This document shows, one piece after another, positions 1 through 11,600 of a DNA stretch of 64,000 bases (the first letter of the stretch is position 1; each line of letters starts with the position of its first letter). Made by a program: the position numbers and the translations under genes. Origin of the DNA: Pseudomonas sp. RSB 5.4 (GTDB taxonomy: Bacteria; Pseudomonadota; Gammaproteobacteria; Pseudomonadales; Pseudomonadaceae); NCBI RefSeq assembly GCF_037126175.1, contig NZ_CP146986.1, positions 992,001-1,056,000 on the forward strand. The letters run 5' to 3'. The notes beneath the pieces are model-generated. The model did no database searches. It was not told where the DNA came from and saw only the letters and a list, made by a program, of their open reading frames with translations.

Positions 1-3000
1 GCATGTTCATCAATACCTTGCCGCTGCGGGTCAGCGTCGGCGCGACCGCGGTGAAGCAAGGCGTGCGCGCTACTCACGAACGTCTGGCGCAATTGCTGGC
101 ACATGAGCAGGCCTCACTGTCGCTGGCCCAGCGTTGCAGCGGTGTTGCCGCGTCGCTGCCGCTGTTCAGCAGCTTGCTCAACTATCGCCACAGTGCGGCG
201 GAACCGGCAGGCGTGACCTGGGACGGGATCGAGATTCTCAGCTCGCGCGAGCGCAGCAACTATCCGCTGGTGGTCAGCGTCGATGACCTCGGCGCAGGTT
301 TCCGCCTGAGCGTGCAGGCGGTGCCGCAAGTGGATGGCGCGCGGGTCTGCGATTACTTGCAGACCGCGCTGCACAACCTGCTGACCGCCCTCGAGCACAA
401 TCCGGCCACGCCGCTGCGGCAGATTTCGGTGATGTCGCCGAGCGAGCGGCAGCGGGTCCTGGTCGGGTTCAACATCACCGGTCGCGACTACCCGCCGGCG
501 CAGACCGTGCAGCGTTTGTTAGAGGCCCAGGCGGCCTCGCACCCCGAGGCATTGGCGGCGGTGCAAGGCACCCAGCAGTTGAGCTATGGCGAACTCAATC
601 AGCGGGCCAATCGCCTGGCGCATCACCTGATCGGCCTTGGCGTGCAGCCCGATGACCGGGTCGCCCTGTGTGCCCGGCGCAGCCCGGACATGCTGGTCGC
701 GCTGCTGGCGATCCTCAAGGCCGGCGCCGGTTATGTGCCGGTCGATCCGGCGTATCCGCCGGAACGCATCGCCTATCTGTTGCAGGACTGCGCCCCGGTG
801 GCCGTCGTGGCGCAGGCATCGACCCGCGATCTGCTCGGTGGCGTGCCGGTCATTGATCTGGACAACGACCTCTGGCAGCACCTGTCGGATGCCAATCCGC
901 AGGTGCTGGCATTGACGCCGAAGCATCTGGCTTACGTGATCTACACCTCCGGCTCCACTGGCCAACCGAAAGGGGTGATGGTCGAGCATGCGACCCTGGA
1001 AAACCTCGTGCACTGGCACGCTGAAGCCTTCGACTTGCAGGCCGGCAGCCAGACTGCGAGTGTCGCCGGCTTCGGGTTCGATGCGATGGCCTGGGAAGTC
1101 TGGCCAGCGCTGTGTGTCGGCGCCACTTTGCACCTGCCGCCGGCGTCGATCCGCAACGAGCACCTCGACGAGCTGCTCGACTGGTGGTGCGCGCAGCCGT
1201 TGCAGGTCAGCTTCTTGCCGACGCCGGTGGCCGAATACGCGTTCAGCCGGCAATTGCAGCACCCGACCTTGCGTACGCTGCTGATCGGTGGCGACCGACT
1301 GCGTCAGTTCAGTCGCCAGCAAACCTTCGCAGTGATCAACAACTATGGCCCGACCGAAGCGACGGTGGTCGCCACCTCGGGGCCGGTCGAGCTTGACCAG
1401 CCGTTGCATATCGGCCGCCCGATCGCCAATGCCAAAGTCTACGTGCTGGACGCTGAACAGCGCCCGGTGCCGGTGGGTGTGGCGGGCGAGTTGTATGTCG
1501 GCGGGGCGGGCGTCGCGCGCGGCTATTTGAATCGCCCCGAGCTGAGCGCTGCGCAGTTCCTCTTCGATCCGTTCAGCGACGAGCCGCAGGCACGCATGTA
1601 CCGCACCGGCGATCAGGCGCGTTGGCTGGCCGACGGCAACATCGAGTACCTGGGGCGCAACGACGATCAGGTCAAATTGCGTGGCGTGCGTATCGAACTC
1701 GGTGAAATCGAAGCCGCGCTCGGCAGCCACGCTGCGCTGCAGGAAGCGGTGGTGCTGGTCCGCGACGGGCGGCTGATTGCGTGGTTCACCGAGCGCACGG
1801 CGGTCGATATTCAACAGTTGCATACGCATTTACAGGCACGCTTGCCGGATGCGCTGCTGCCGGCGGCTTACGTGCGGCTGGACGCATTGCCGCTGACCGC
1901 CAACGGCAAGATCGACCGCAAGGCCTTGCCGGAACCGGAGCATGGCGCGTGGCTCAGTCGCGAGTATCAGGCCCCGCAAGGGCCGGTCGAGACGGCGCTG
2001 GCGCAGATCTGGATCGACGTACTGAAAGTCGAGCGCGTCGGGCGTCAGGATAATTTCTTCGAGCTGGGCGGGCATTCGCTGTTGGCGGTGAGCCTGATCG
2101 AACGCATGCGCCAGATCGACCTCGCGGCCGACGTGCGCGTGCTGTTCAATCAGCCGACTCTGGCCGCATTGGCGGCTGCCGTGGGCAGCGGTCGCGAAAT
2201 CGAGGTGCCGGCCAACCGCATTCCGCCGGGCTGCACGCACATCACCCCGGACATGCTCAGCCTGACTGAACTCGATCAGGCCAGCATCGAGCGCATCGTC
2301 GCCACCGTGCCGGGCGGGGCTGCCAACGTGCAGGACATCTATCCGCTGGCACCGTTGCAGGAAGGCATTCTTTACCACCACTTGAGCGCCGAACAGGGCG
2401 ATCCGTACTTGCTGCAATCGCGGCTGATCTTCGACAGCGTCGAGCGTCTGCGCACCTTCAGCCATGCCTTGCAGCAGGTCATCGAGCGCCACGACATTCT
2501 GCGCACCAGTGTGGTCTGGGAAGGGCTGGCGAGTCCGCAGCAAGTGGTCTGGCGTCAGGCGCCGCTGGTGGTGCAAGCGGTGCCGCTGGATCCGGCGCAG
2601 GGCGATGTTCTTGAGCAGTTGCACGCGCGGTTCGATGCCCGGCACAACCGCCTCGACCTGAGCCAGGCGCCGCTGATGCGCATCGTCTACGCCGAGGACC
2701 CGGCGCAGCAACGGGTGGTGGCGATCATCCTGTTCCAGCACTTGATTCTCGACCACACCGCCATGGAGGTGGTGGGCCAGGAAATGCGCGCGTTCATGTT
2801 CAATCAGGCCGACAGCCTCGGCACGCCGATGCCGTATCGCAACTACGTGGCGCAGGCGCGTCTGGGTGCCAGCGAGCAGGAGCACGAAACGTTCTTCCGC
2901 GACATGCTCGGCGATATCGATGAACCGACCCTGCCGTTCGGTCTGCACGACGTGCAAGGCGATGGCGGCGACATCGAGGAGGCGCAGCAAGCCGTGGATG

Positions 3001-6000
3001 CCGGGTTGACCCTGCGCCTGCGTGAACAGGCGCGGCAGCTGGGTGTCAGCCCGGCGAGCCTGATGCACCTGGCCTGGGCGCAGGTGTTGGGCGTGCTTGC
3101 CAATCGCCGCGATGTGGTGTTCGGCACGGTGCTGTTGGGTCGCTTGCAGGGCGGCGAGGGCGCGGATCGCACCCTTGGCGTGTTCATCAATACCTTGCCG
3201 CTGCGGGTGGATGTCAGCGAAGGCGTGCGCGCTGCGGTCAAGACCACCCATGCACGACTGACCGCGCTGCTCGCCCATGAACATGCGCCACTGGCGCTGG
3301 CCCAGCGCTGCAGCGCAGTATCCGGCGCGCCGCTGTTCAGCGCCTTGCTCAACTACCGGCATAGCGCCGCCGAGGCGCAGCCGCGTGACGGTCAGGGCAT
3401 CTGGGAAGGCGTGCAATTGCTCGGTGGCGAAGAGCGTAGCAACTATCCGCTGACCCTCAGCGTCGACGATCTCGGCGAAGCCTTTTCCCTGTCGGTGCTG
3501 GCGTTGGCGCAGATCGGTGCGCAACGGATCTGCGGCTACATGCACACCGCGCTGGAACATCTGGTGCACGCACTGGAGCAGACGCCACAGCGTGCGCTCA
3601 ACCGTTTGCCGATTCTTTCGGTGGAGGAATACGAGCGCTTGCTGGTCGGATTCAACCCGACCGCGGCGGCGTATCCGCGCGGTGCAACGATTCAGGCGCT
3701 GGTGCAAGCGCAGGCCGAGCAGCAGCCGCAGGCATTGGCGGTGGTGCAGGGCACGCAGCAACTGACCTATGCGCAGCTCAATCAGCAGGCCAATCGCCTG
3801 GCGCAGCACTTGCTCGGCCTCGGCGTGCAGCCGGACGACCGGATTGCCGTGTGCCTGCAACGCGGCCCGCAGATGCTGGTGGCGCTGCTGGCGATTCTCA
3901 AGGCCGGCGCCGGTTATGTGCCGGTCGATCCGGCGTACCCGACCGAACGCATCGCCTACCTGTTGCAGGACAGCGATCCGGTGGCGGTGCTGGCGCAGGG
4001 CTCGACCCGCGAGTTGCTGGGCCGGGTGCCGGTGATCGATCTGGACAACGCCCTCTGGCAACACCTGCCGGCTACCAATCCGCAACTGCCGACGCTGACT
4101 CCGGCGCATCTGGCCTACGTGATCTACACCTCAGGTTCGACCGGCCAGCCGAAAGGCGTGATGGTCGAACACGTGACCCTGGAAAACCTCGTGCACTGGC
4201 ATTGCGAGGCGTTCGACCTGCGTGCCGGCAGCCACACCGCCAGCGTCGCCGGTTGCGGTTTCGACGCGATGGCCTGGGAGGTCTGGCCGGCGCTGTGTGT
4301 CGGCGCGACCCTGCACCTGCCGCCGCCGTCGATCAGCAACGAACACCTGGATGAACTGCTCGACTGGTGGCGCGCGCAACCGTTGCAGGTGAGCTTCCTG
4401 CCGACGCCGATTGCCGAATACGCCTTCAGTCGTGAGTTGGGTCATCCGACTTTGCGCACGCTGCTGATCGGCGGCGACAAGTTGCGGCAGTTCTCGCGTG
4501 AGCAGACATTCGACGTCATCAACAACTACGGCCCGACCGAGGCCACGGTGGTCGCCACCTCCGGACAGGTCAATGTCGGGCAGTTGCTGCACATCGGCCG
4601 GCCCATCAGCAACGCCCGGATCTACCTGCTCGATGAACAGCAGCGTCCGGTGCCGGTTGGCGTGGCGGGTGAGTTGTACGTCGGTGGCGCGGGTGTCGCC
4701 CGTGGTTATCTGAACCGTCCCGAGCTGACCGCCGAACGCTTCCTCGAAGACCCGTTCAGTGACGAGCCACAGGCGCGCATGTACCGCACCGGCGACCTCG
4801 CGCGTTGGTTGGCCGACGGCAATATCGAGTACCTGGGGCGTAACGACGATCAGGTCAAACTACGCGGCGTGCGGGTGGAACTGGGTGAAATCGAAGCCGC
4901 GCTGTCCAGCCATCCGGCAGTGCAGGACGCGGTGGTGCTGGTGCGTGAGGCGCGGTTGATCGCCTGGTTTACTGCTCGCACAACAGTCGATATCGAGGAT
5001 CTTCGCGCGCATCTGCAAGCGCGCCTGCCGCAGGCACTGGTGCCGGCAGCCTACGTCCGGCTTGAGGCGCTGCCGCTGACCGCCAACGGCAAACTCGACC
5101 GCAAGGCCTTGCCCGAACCGGATCAGGACGCCTGGCTCAGCCGCGAATACGCCGCGCCGCAAGGGCCGGTGGAAACCGCGCTGGCGCAGGTCTGGGCCGA
5201 GGTGCTGCAAGTCGAACAGGTCGGGCGTCACGACAACTTCTTTGAACTGGGCGGGCATTCGCTGCTGGCGGTGACCCTGATCGAGCGCATGCGTCAGCTC
5301 GGCCTGAGCACCGACGTGCGCGTGCTGTTCAGCCAGCCGACCCTCGCCGCGCTGGCCGCCGCCGTCGGCAGCGGTCGCGAAGTCGCGGTGCCGGCCAACC
5401 TGATTGCGCCCGGTTGCACGCGCATTACCCCGGACCTGCTACCGCTGGTGGAGCTGGATCAGGCCAGCATCGAGCGTATCGTTGCAACGGTGCCGGGCGG
5501 TGCCGCCAACGTGCAGGACATCTATCCGCTGGCGCCGTTGCAGGAAGGCATTCTTTATCACCACCTGAGCGCCGAACAGGGCGATCCATACCTGCTGCAA
5601 TCGCGCCTGGCATTCGACAGCCTTGAACGCTTGCAGGCCTTTGCCGCCGCGTTGCGTCAGGTCATGACGCGTCACGACATTCTGCGCACCGGAGTGGTCT
5701 GGGAAGGGTTGGCGACGCCGGTGCAAGTGGTCTGGCGCGAAGCTCAACTGCCGCTGCAGGAAGTCGCACTCGACCCGGCCGCCGGTGACGTACTCGCGCA
5801 ATTGTTTGAGCGTTTTGACGCGCGGCATTTCCGCATCGACCTCAGTCAGGCGCCGCTGATTCGCCTGGTGTATGCGCAAGATCCGGCCAACGACCGGGTG
5901 GTTGCCATGCTGCTGTTCCATCACATCGCCATGGATCACACGGCGCTGGAAGTGGTGCAGCAAGAATTGCAGGCGCTGCTCTTTGGTCACGGCGAAGCCC

Positions 6001-8627
6001 TGATCCCCGCCGTGCCGTATCGCAATTACGTGGCGCAGACCCGGCTGGGTGTCAGCGAGCAGGAGCACGAAGCATTCTTCCGCGCGATGCTCGGCGAGAT
6101 CGACGAACCGACGCTGCCGTTCGGTCTGCTCGATGTGCATGGTGACGGCCATGACATCGAAGAAGTCCGGCAGCGGGTGCCCGACGACTTGGCGCGGCGC
6201 TTGCGCAGCCAGGCGCGGCAGATGGGCGTGAGTGTCGCGAGCCTGTTTCATCTGGCGTTTGCCCAAGTATTGGCGGCGACCTCCGGGCATGACCGCGTGG
6301 TATTCGGCACCGTGCTGCTGGGGCGGATGCAGGGCGGTACCGGCGCTGATCGCGGTCTGGGAATGTTCATCAACACGCTGCCGCTGCGGGTGGATCTGGG
6401 CGATGTTCCGGTGCGTGCCGGGGTGCGCGCCACCCATGCGCAACTGACCGCATTGCTCGGCCATGAACATGCGTCACTGGCATTGGCCCAGCGTTGCAGC
6501 GGGGTGGCGGCGCCGTCGCCGCTGTTCAGCGCCATGCTCAACTACCGGCACAGCGTCAGCGAAGAACAGTTGCAGGCCAATCGCCTGGCCTGGCAAGGCA
6601 TCGAAAACCTGTCCAGCGAGGAACGAACCAACTACCCGCTGAGCTTCAACGTCGATGACCTGGGTCAGGGCTTTGACCTCACGGCCATGACCCCTTCGCA
6701 GGTTGGCGCGGCGCGGGTGTGTGGCTACATGCAGCAGGCGTTGGCGGGGCTGGTCGAGGCGCTGGAGCAGGCACCGCAGCAGGCCTTGAACCGCCTGCCG
6801 GTGCTGGCGGATGCCGAGCGCCAGCAGTTGCTGTTCGGCCTGAATGCCACGCAGGTCGATTACAACCTCGATCAGACCATTCATGGCTTGTTCGAGGCGC
6901 AAGTGGCGCTTACGCCGCAGGCGCCCGCCGTGGTCGCGGGGGAGCAGCAACTGAGCTACGCCGAACTCAATGCCCGGGCCAATCAACTGGCGCGGCATCT
7001 GCGTGATTTGGGCGTAGGGCCGGATGCGCGGGTGGCGATCTGCGTCGAGCGCGGTCTGGACATGGTGGTCGGGCTGCTGGCGATCCTCAAGGCCGGCGGC
7101 GGTTATGTGCCACTGGACCCGGCGTATCCGCTGGAACGGCTGGCTTACATGCTTGAGGACAGCGCGCCGCTGGCGGTGCTGGTGCAGGGAACCACGCGTT
7201 CGTTACTCGGTGACGTTTCGGTGCCAGTGATCGACCTCGATCAGCCAAACTGGCAGTCGCTGCCAGAGGAAAACCTGCATGTCACTGAGCTGACCCCGAA
7301 TCACACCGCCTACGTGATCTACACCTCCGGTTCTACCGGCCAACCGAAAGGCGTGATCAACGAACATTGCGGGGTGGTCAACCGCTTGCTGTGGATGCAG
7401 GACGCCTATCAACTGACCTCCAGCGACACGGTGTTACAGAAAACCCCATTCAGCTTCGACGTCTCGGTCTGGGAGTTCTTCTGGCCGCTGATGACCGGCG
7501 CCCGGTTGGTCATGGCCCGGCCCGAGGGGCACAAGGATCCGCAATACCTCAGCGACATCATCGAACGCGAGCACATCACCACGCTGCACTTCGTACCGTC
7601 GATGCTCGACGTATTCCTCGCCCACGGTGACAGCGCACGTTGCAGCAGTCTGCGGCAAGTCATGTGCAGCGGCGAAGCATTGCCGGGCAGCGTGGTGCGG
7701 CGCTTCAAACAGCAACTGCCGGACAGCCAATTGCACAACCTCTACGGCCCGACCGAAGCCGCAGTGGACGTGACGGCGTGGAACTGCGCCGGCCCTCTGG
7801 AAAGCACCCCGGACAACACGCCAATCGGCAAACCGATCGCCAACACCCGGATGTACATCCTCGATGCCCAGCAACAACCGGTGCCGCACGGCGTGGTCGG
7901 CGAGTTGTACATCGGCGGCGTGCAGGTGGCGCGCGGTTATCTGAATCGTCCGGAGCTGAACGCCGAACGCTTCCTCAACGATCCGTTCCAGAGCAATGGG
8001 CGGATGTACCGCACCGGCGACGTCGCCCGCTATCTGCCGGACGGCAACATCGAATACCTGGGCCGCAACGACGATCAGGTGAAGATCCGTGGTTTGCGCA
8101 TCGAACTCGGCGAGATTCAGGCGCGCCTGACGCAGATCGACGGCATTCAGGAAGCCGCCGTGCTGGCCCGCGAAGATGCATCCGGCGACAAGCGTCTGGT
8201 GGCGTACTACACCGGGGCACGCCTGGAAATCGACGTGCTGCGCAGCCACTTGCTGGAGCATCTGCCGGACTACATGGTGCCCGCGCTGTTCGTGCATCTC
8301 GATGCATTGCCGCTGAGCCCCAACGGCAAACTCGACCGCAAGGCGCTGCCGGCCCCGGATCAGGCCGCATTGCCTGTGCGCGAATACGAAGCCCCGGTGG
8401 GCGAGGTGGAAATCACCCTCGCACGGCTCTGGGCCGAGTTGCTCAACGTCGAGCGGGTAGGGCGCCACGATCATTTCTTTGAACTGGGTGGTCACTCGCT
8501 GCTGGCGGTCAGTCTGATCGGCCGGCTGCGTCAGGAAGGCATGGAAGCCGATGTCAGGTCGCTGTTCGAACATCCGACCCTGGCCGGCTACGCCGCAATT
8601 ACCGAACGAATGGAGATCGTCCTGTGA
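1..8627 (+). CDS. arfB: Lipopeptide NRPS, 5'-truncated, three complete modules (Leu-Leu-Ser); ArfB-like
   Basis: Cytoplasmic assembly-line synthetase that enters the window already in frame, so its start lies upstream; 2874 residues are visible. Domains in visible numbering: end of a condensation domain (1-150), A (165-645), carrier T with phosphopantetheine Ser 692, C (775-1215), A (1225-1705), T Ser 1753, C (1835-2280), A (2295-2780), T Ser 2832. My Stachelhaus readings are DAWFLGNVVK (Leu), DAWFLGNVVK (Leu) and DVWHMSLVDK (Ser). The C domains carry the HHLxxxxGD motif of dual epimerization/condensation domains, so upstream residues are expected in D form; no separate E domain is present. 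The first His of the HHxxxD motif is Gln 912 in the second C domain. The order fits the last three of four modules of ArfB; the symbol is given by analogy. The stop overlaps the next start. Confidence 0.9.
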   Translation, partial: MFINTLPLRVSVGATAVKQGVRATHERLAQLLAHEQASLSLAQRCSGVAASLPLFSSLLNYRHSAAEPAGVTWDGIEILSSRERSNYPLVVSVDDLGAGFRLSVQAVPQVDGARVCDYLQTALHNLLTALEHNPATPLRQISVMSPSERQRVLVGFNITGRDYPPAQTVQRLLEAQAASHPEALAAVQGTQQLSYGELNQRANRLAHHLIGLGVQPDDRVALCARRSPDMLVALLAILKAGAGYVPVDPAYPPERIAYLLQDCAPVAVVAQASTRDLLGGVPVIDLDNDLWQHLSDANPQVLALTPKHLAYVIYTSGSTGQPKGVMVEHATLENLVHWHAEAFDLQAGSQTASVAGFGFDAMAWEVWPALCVGATLHLPPASIRNEHLDELLDWWCAQPLQVSFLPTPVAEYAFSRQLQHPTLRTLLIGGDRLRQFSRQQTFAVINNYGPTEATVVATSGPVELDQPLHIGRPIANAKVYVLDAEQRPVPVGVAGELYVGGAGVARGYLNRPELSAAQFLFDPFSDEPQARMYRTGDQARWLADGNIEYLGRNDDQVKLRGVRIELGEIEAALGSHAALQEAVVLVRDGRLIAWFTERTAVDIQQLHTHLQARLPDALLPAAYVRLDALPLTANGKIDRKALPEPEHGAWLSREYQAPQGPVETALAQIWIDVLKVERVGRQDNFFELGGHSLLAVSLIERMRQIDLAADVRVLFNQPTLAALAAAVGSGREIEVPANRIPPGCTHITPDMLSLTELDQASIERIVATVPGGAANVQDIYPLAPLQEGILYHHLSAEQGDPYLLQSRLIFDSVERLRTFSHALQQVIERHDILRTSVVWEGLASPQQVVWRQAPLVVQAVPLDPAQGDVLEQLHARFDARHNRLDLSQAPLMRIVYAEDPAQQRVVAIILFQHLILDHTAMEVVGQEMRAFMFNQADSLGTPMPYRNYVAQARLGASEQEHETFFRDMLGDIDEPTLPFGLHDVQGDGGDIEEAQQAVDAGLTLRLREQARQLGVSPASLMHLAWAQVLGVLANRRDVVFGTVLLGRLQGGEGADRTLGVFINTLPLRVDVSEGVRAAVKTTHARLTALLAHEHAPLALAQRCSAVSGAPLFSALLNYRHSAAEAQPRDGQGIWEGVQLLGGEERSNYPLTLSVDDLGEAFSLSVLALAQIGAQRICGYMHTALEHLVHALEQTPQRALNRLPILSVEEYERLLVGFNPTAAAYPRGATIQALVQAQAEQQPQALAVVQGTQQLTYAQLNQQANRLAQHLLGLGVQPDDRIAVCLQRGPQMLVALLAILKAGAGYVPVDPAYPTERIAYLLQDSDPVAVLAQGSTRELLGRVPVIDLDNALWQHLPATNPQLPTLTPAHLAYVIYTSGSTGQPKGVMVEHVTLENLVHWHCEAFDLRAGSHTASVAGCGFDAMAWEVWPALCVGATLHLPPPSISNEHLDELLDWWRAQPLQVSFLPTPIAEYAFSRELGHPTLRTLLIGGDKLRQFSREQTFDVINNYGPTEATVVATSGQVNVGQLLHIGRPISNARIYLLDEQQRPVPVGVAGELYVGGAGVARGYLNRPELTAERFLEDPFSDEPQARMYRTGDLARWLADGNIEYLGRNDDQVKLRGVRVELGEIEAALSSHPAVQDAVVLVREARLIAWFTARTTVDIEDLRAHLQARLPQALVPAAYVRLEALPLTANGKLDRKALPEPDQDAWLSREYAAPQGPVETALAQVWAEVLQVEQVGRHDNFFELGGHSLLAVTLIERMRQLGLSTDVRVLFSQPTLAALAAAVGSGREVAVPANLIAPGCTRITPDLLPLVELDQASIERIVATVPGGAANVQDIYPLAPLQEGILYHHLSAEQGDPYLLQSRLAFDSLERLQAFAAALRQVMTRHDILRTGVVWEGLATPVQVVWREAQLPLQEVALDPAAGDVLAQLFERFDARHFRIDLSQAPLIRLVYAQDPANDRVVAMLLFHHIAMDHTALEVVQQELQALLFGHGEALIPAVPYRNYVAQTRLGVSEQEHEAFFRAMLGEIDEPTLPFGLLDVHGDGHDIEEVRQRVPDDLARRLRSQARQMGVSVASLFHLAFAQVLAATSGHDRVVFGTVLLGRMQGGTGADRGLGMFINTLPLRVDLGDVPVRAGVRATHAQLTALLGHEHASLALAQRCSGVAAPSPLFSAMLNYRHSVSEEQLQANRLAWQGIENLSSEERTNYPLSFNVDDLGQGFDLTAMTPSQVGAARVCGYMQQALAGLVEALEQAPQQALNRLPVLADAERQQLLFGLNATQVDYNLDQTIHGLFEAQVALTPQAPAVVAGEQQLSYAELNARANQLARHLRDLGVGPDARVAICVERGLDMVVGLLAILKAGGGYVPLDPAYPLERLAYMLEDSAPLAVLVQGTTRSLLGDVSVPVIDLDQPNWQSLPEENLHVTELTPNHTAYVIYTSGSTGQPKGVINEHCGVVNRLLWMQDAYQLTSSDTVLQKTPFSFDVSVWEFFWPLMTGARLVMARPEGHKDPQYLSDIIEREHITTLHFVPSMLDVFLAHGDSARCSSLRQVMCSGEALPGSVVRRFKQQLPDSQLHNLYGPTEAAVDVTAWNCAGPLESTPDNTPIGKPIANTRMYILDAQQQPVPHGVVGELYIGGVQVARGYLNRPELNAERFLNDPFQSNGRMYRTGDVARYLPDGNIEYLGRNDDQVKIRGLRIELGEIQARLTQIDGIQEAAVLAREDASGDKRLVAYYTGARLEIDVLRSHLLEHLPDYMVPALFVHLDALPLSPNGKLDRKALPAPDQAALPVREYEAPVGEVEITLARLWAELLNVERVGRHDHFFELGGHSLLAVSLIGRLRQEGMEADVRSLFEHPTLAGYAAITERMEIVL

Positions 8628-11600
8628 ACGTGATCGAACTGTTGGCCACATTGAAGGCTAAAGATATTCAGCTGGCGGTCGCGGACGACCAATTGCGGGT
8701 CAACGGCAACAAGCAGGCGTTGAACGACCCGGCGTTGCTGGCGCTGTTGCGCGAACACAAACCGGCGCTGATCGAACTGATCAAGGCCGGGCAGTACTCG
8801 GCCAGCAAGCACGGCCAGGTCGAAGTGCCGGCCAACGGCATTGTTGCGGGTACCACGCGCATCACCCCGGCGATGCTGACGCTGGTCGAGCTCGATCAAA
8901 CCACCATCGACCACCTCGTCACACAAGTCCCCGGCGGCGCCGCCAACGTGCAGGACATCTACCCGCTGGCGCCGTTGCAGGAAGGCATCCTTTATCACCA
9001 CGTCAGTGGCGGAGAGGGCGATCCGTACGTCATGCAGTCGCACTTTGCCTTTGACAGCCGTGAGCGTTTTCAGGCGTTCGCCCAGGCCCTGCAAAGCGTG
9101 ATCGATCGCCATGACATTCTGCGCACCGCTGTTCATTGGGCGGGGCTGGACGCGCCGGTGCAGGTGGTCTGGCGTCGGGCCGAACTGCCGGTGGAAGAAG
9201 TGACGCTGCCAGGCACCGACAGTGACGTTTTGGTGTATCTGCACGAGCGCTTCGACGCCCGGCACTTCCGCCTCGACGTCACCCAGGCGCCGCTGATGCG
9301 TCTGGCCCACGCCTGGGATGAAGCCGGGCAACGGGTGATCGCCACGCTGTTGTTCCATCACATGGCGCTCGACCACTCGGCGCTCGACGTGGTGCGCCAC
9401 GAAATGCGCGCGTGCCTCACCGGGCAAAGTGAATTGCTCGGGCGCCCGGTGCCGTTTCGCAACTACGTGGCGCAGGCGCGTCTGGGCGTCAGCGAGGCCG
9501 AGCACGAGGCGTTTTTCCGCGAAATGCTCAGCGATATCGACGAGCCGACGCTGCCTTATGGTCTGCAGGATGTGCAGGGTGACGGCAGTGAAATCGTCGA
9601 ACTCAGCGTGCCGGTGCCAACGTTATTGGGCCAGCGTCTGCGGGCGCAGGCGCGAACCCTTGGCGTAAGTGTCGCGAGCCTGTTCCACCTCGGCTGGGCG
9701 CAGGTGCTGGCCGCGCTGACCGGCAAGCAGCAGGTGGTCTTCGGCACGGTGCTGATGGGTCGCATGCAGGGCGCCGAAGCGATTGACCGGGCGCTGGGGA
9801 TTTTCATCAACACCTTGCCCTTGCGGGTGAACATCGACGGGCAGGATGTGCGCGCGGCGGTCAACGCCACCCACGCACGGTTGACCACGCTGATGCGTCA
9901 CGAACACGCACCGCTGGCCCTGGCTCAGCGCTGCAGCCACGTGGTGGCGCCGACCCCGCTGTTCAGCACACTGCTCAATTATCGTCACAGCCACAACGTG
10001 GCCACTGCCAGCGCCGAAACCCTCGCGGCGTGGCAGGGCATCACCACCCTGCACTCAGAAGAGCGCACCAACTATCCGCTGACGATGAGTGTCGATGACC
10101 TCGGTGACGGTTTCAGCCTGACCCTGTTGGCCAGCACCCAGACCGATCCACAGCGCATCTGCGATTACCTGCACTGCGCGCTGGAAAACCTGCTGCTCGC
10201 TTTGGAGCAGGCGCCGCAGACACCGGTCAACCAACTACCGATCCTGCCAGCGGCGGAGCTTGCGCAGGTACTGCTCGACTTCAATGCCACTCAAGTGGAT
10301 TTCCCGGCTGCACAGACCATCCAGCAACGTTTCGAGGCGCAGGTGGCCGAACGGCCGGACGCGCTGGCGGCAGTGTTTGCCGATGCGCAATTGACTTACG
10401 CCGAACTCAATCAGCAGGCCAACGCCTTGGCGCAGCACCTGATCGGCTTGGGCGTGAAACCGGATGATCGCGTGGCGATCGTCGCCCGCCGCGGGCTGGA
10501 CACCCTGGTCGGGCTGGTGGCGATCCTCAAGGCCGGCGCCGGTTACGTGCCGATTGATCCGGCGCACCCGGCCGAGCGTTTGAACTACCTGCTCGACGAC
10601 AGCGCGCCAGTCGCCGTACTGACCCAAAGTCATCTGCGCGAGCGACTGCCGGCGCTAAGCGTGCCGGTGCTTGACCTCGACCGCCGCACTTGGCCGCTGA
10701 CTGCCACACAAAACCCGCAGGTAGCGGGCCTGAGCACCGCAAATCTGGCCTACGTGATCTACACCTCCGGCTCCACCGGCCTGCCCAAAGGGGTGATGGT
10801 CGAGCACCACACGCTGAGCAATCTGGTCGACTGGCACTGCACCGCGTTCGACCTGTGCGCCGGACGTCACACCTCAAGCCTCGCCGGTTTCGGCTTCGAT
10901 GCGATGGCTTGGGAGGTCTGGCCGGCGTTGTGTGCGGGCGCGACCCTGCATCTGGCGCCGACCCACGAGGGCGGCGAGGACATCGATGCCTTGCTCGCGT
11001 GGTGGTGCGCGCAGCCGCTGGACGTGAGCTTCCTGCCGACGCCGGTGGCCGAATACGCCTTCAGCCAGAACCTCGAACACCCGACCCTGCGCACGTTGCT
11101 GATCGGCGGCGACCGCTTGCGTCAGTTCAATCGCCACCAGCATTTCGACGTGATCAACAACTACGGGCCGACCGAGGCCACGGTGGTCGCGACTTCAGGT
11201 CTGGTGCAAAGCGGCGATGCGCTGCACATCGGTAAACCGGTAAGCAATGCCACGGTGTACCTGCTCGACGAACAGCAGCGCCCGGTGCCAATTGGCGTGG
11301 CGGGCGAGTTGTACGTTGGCGGTGCCGGGGTCGCCCGTGGCTACCTGAATCGCCCGGACATGACTGCCGAGCGCTTTCTGCGTGACCCGTTCAGCTGCGC
11401 GCCGAACGCGCGGATGTACCGCACCGGCGACCTTGCACGCTGGCGCGAGGACGGCAATATCGAGTACCTGGGGCGCAACGACGATCAGGTGAAAATCCGT
11501 GGCGTGCGCATCGAGCTGGGTGAGATCGAAACCTGCCTCAACCAGTTGCCGGGGATTCAGGAAGCGGTGCTGCTGGCCCGCGAAGATCAACCCGGCCAGC

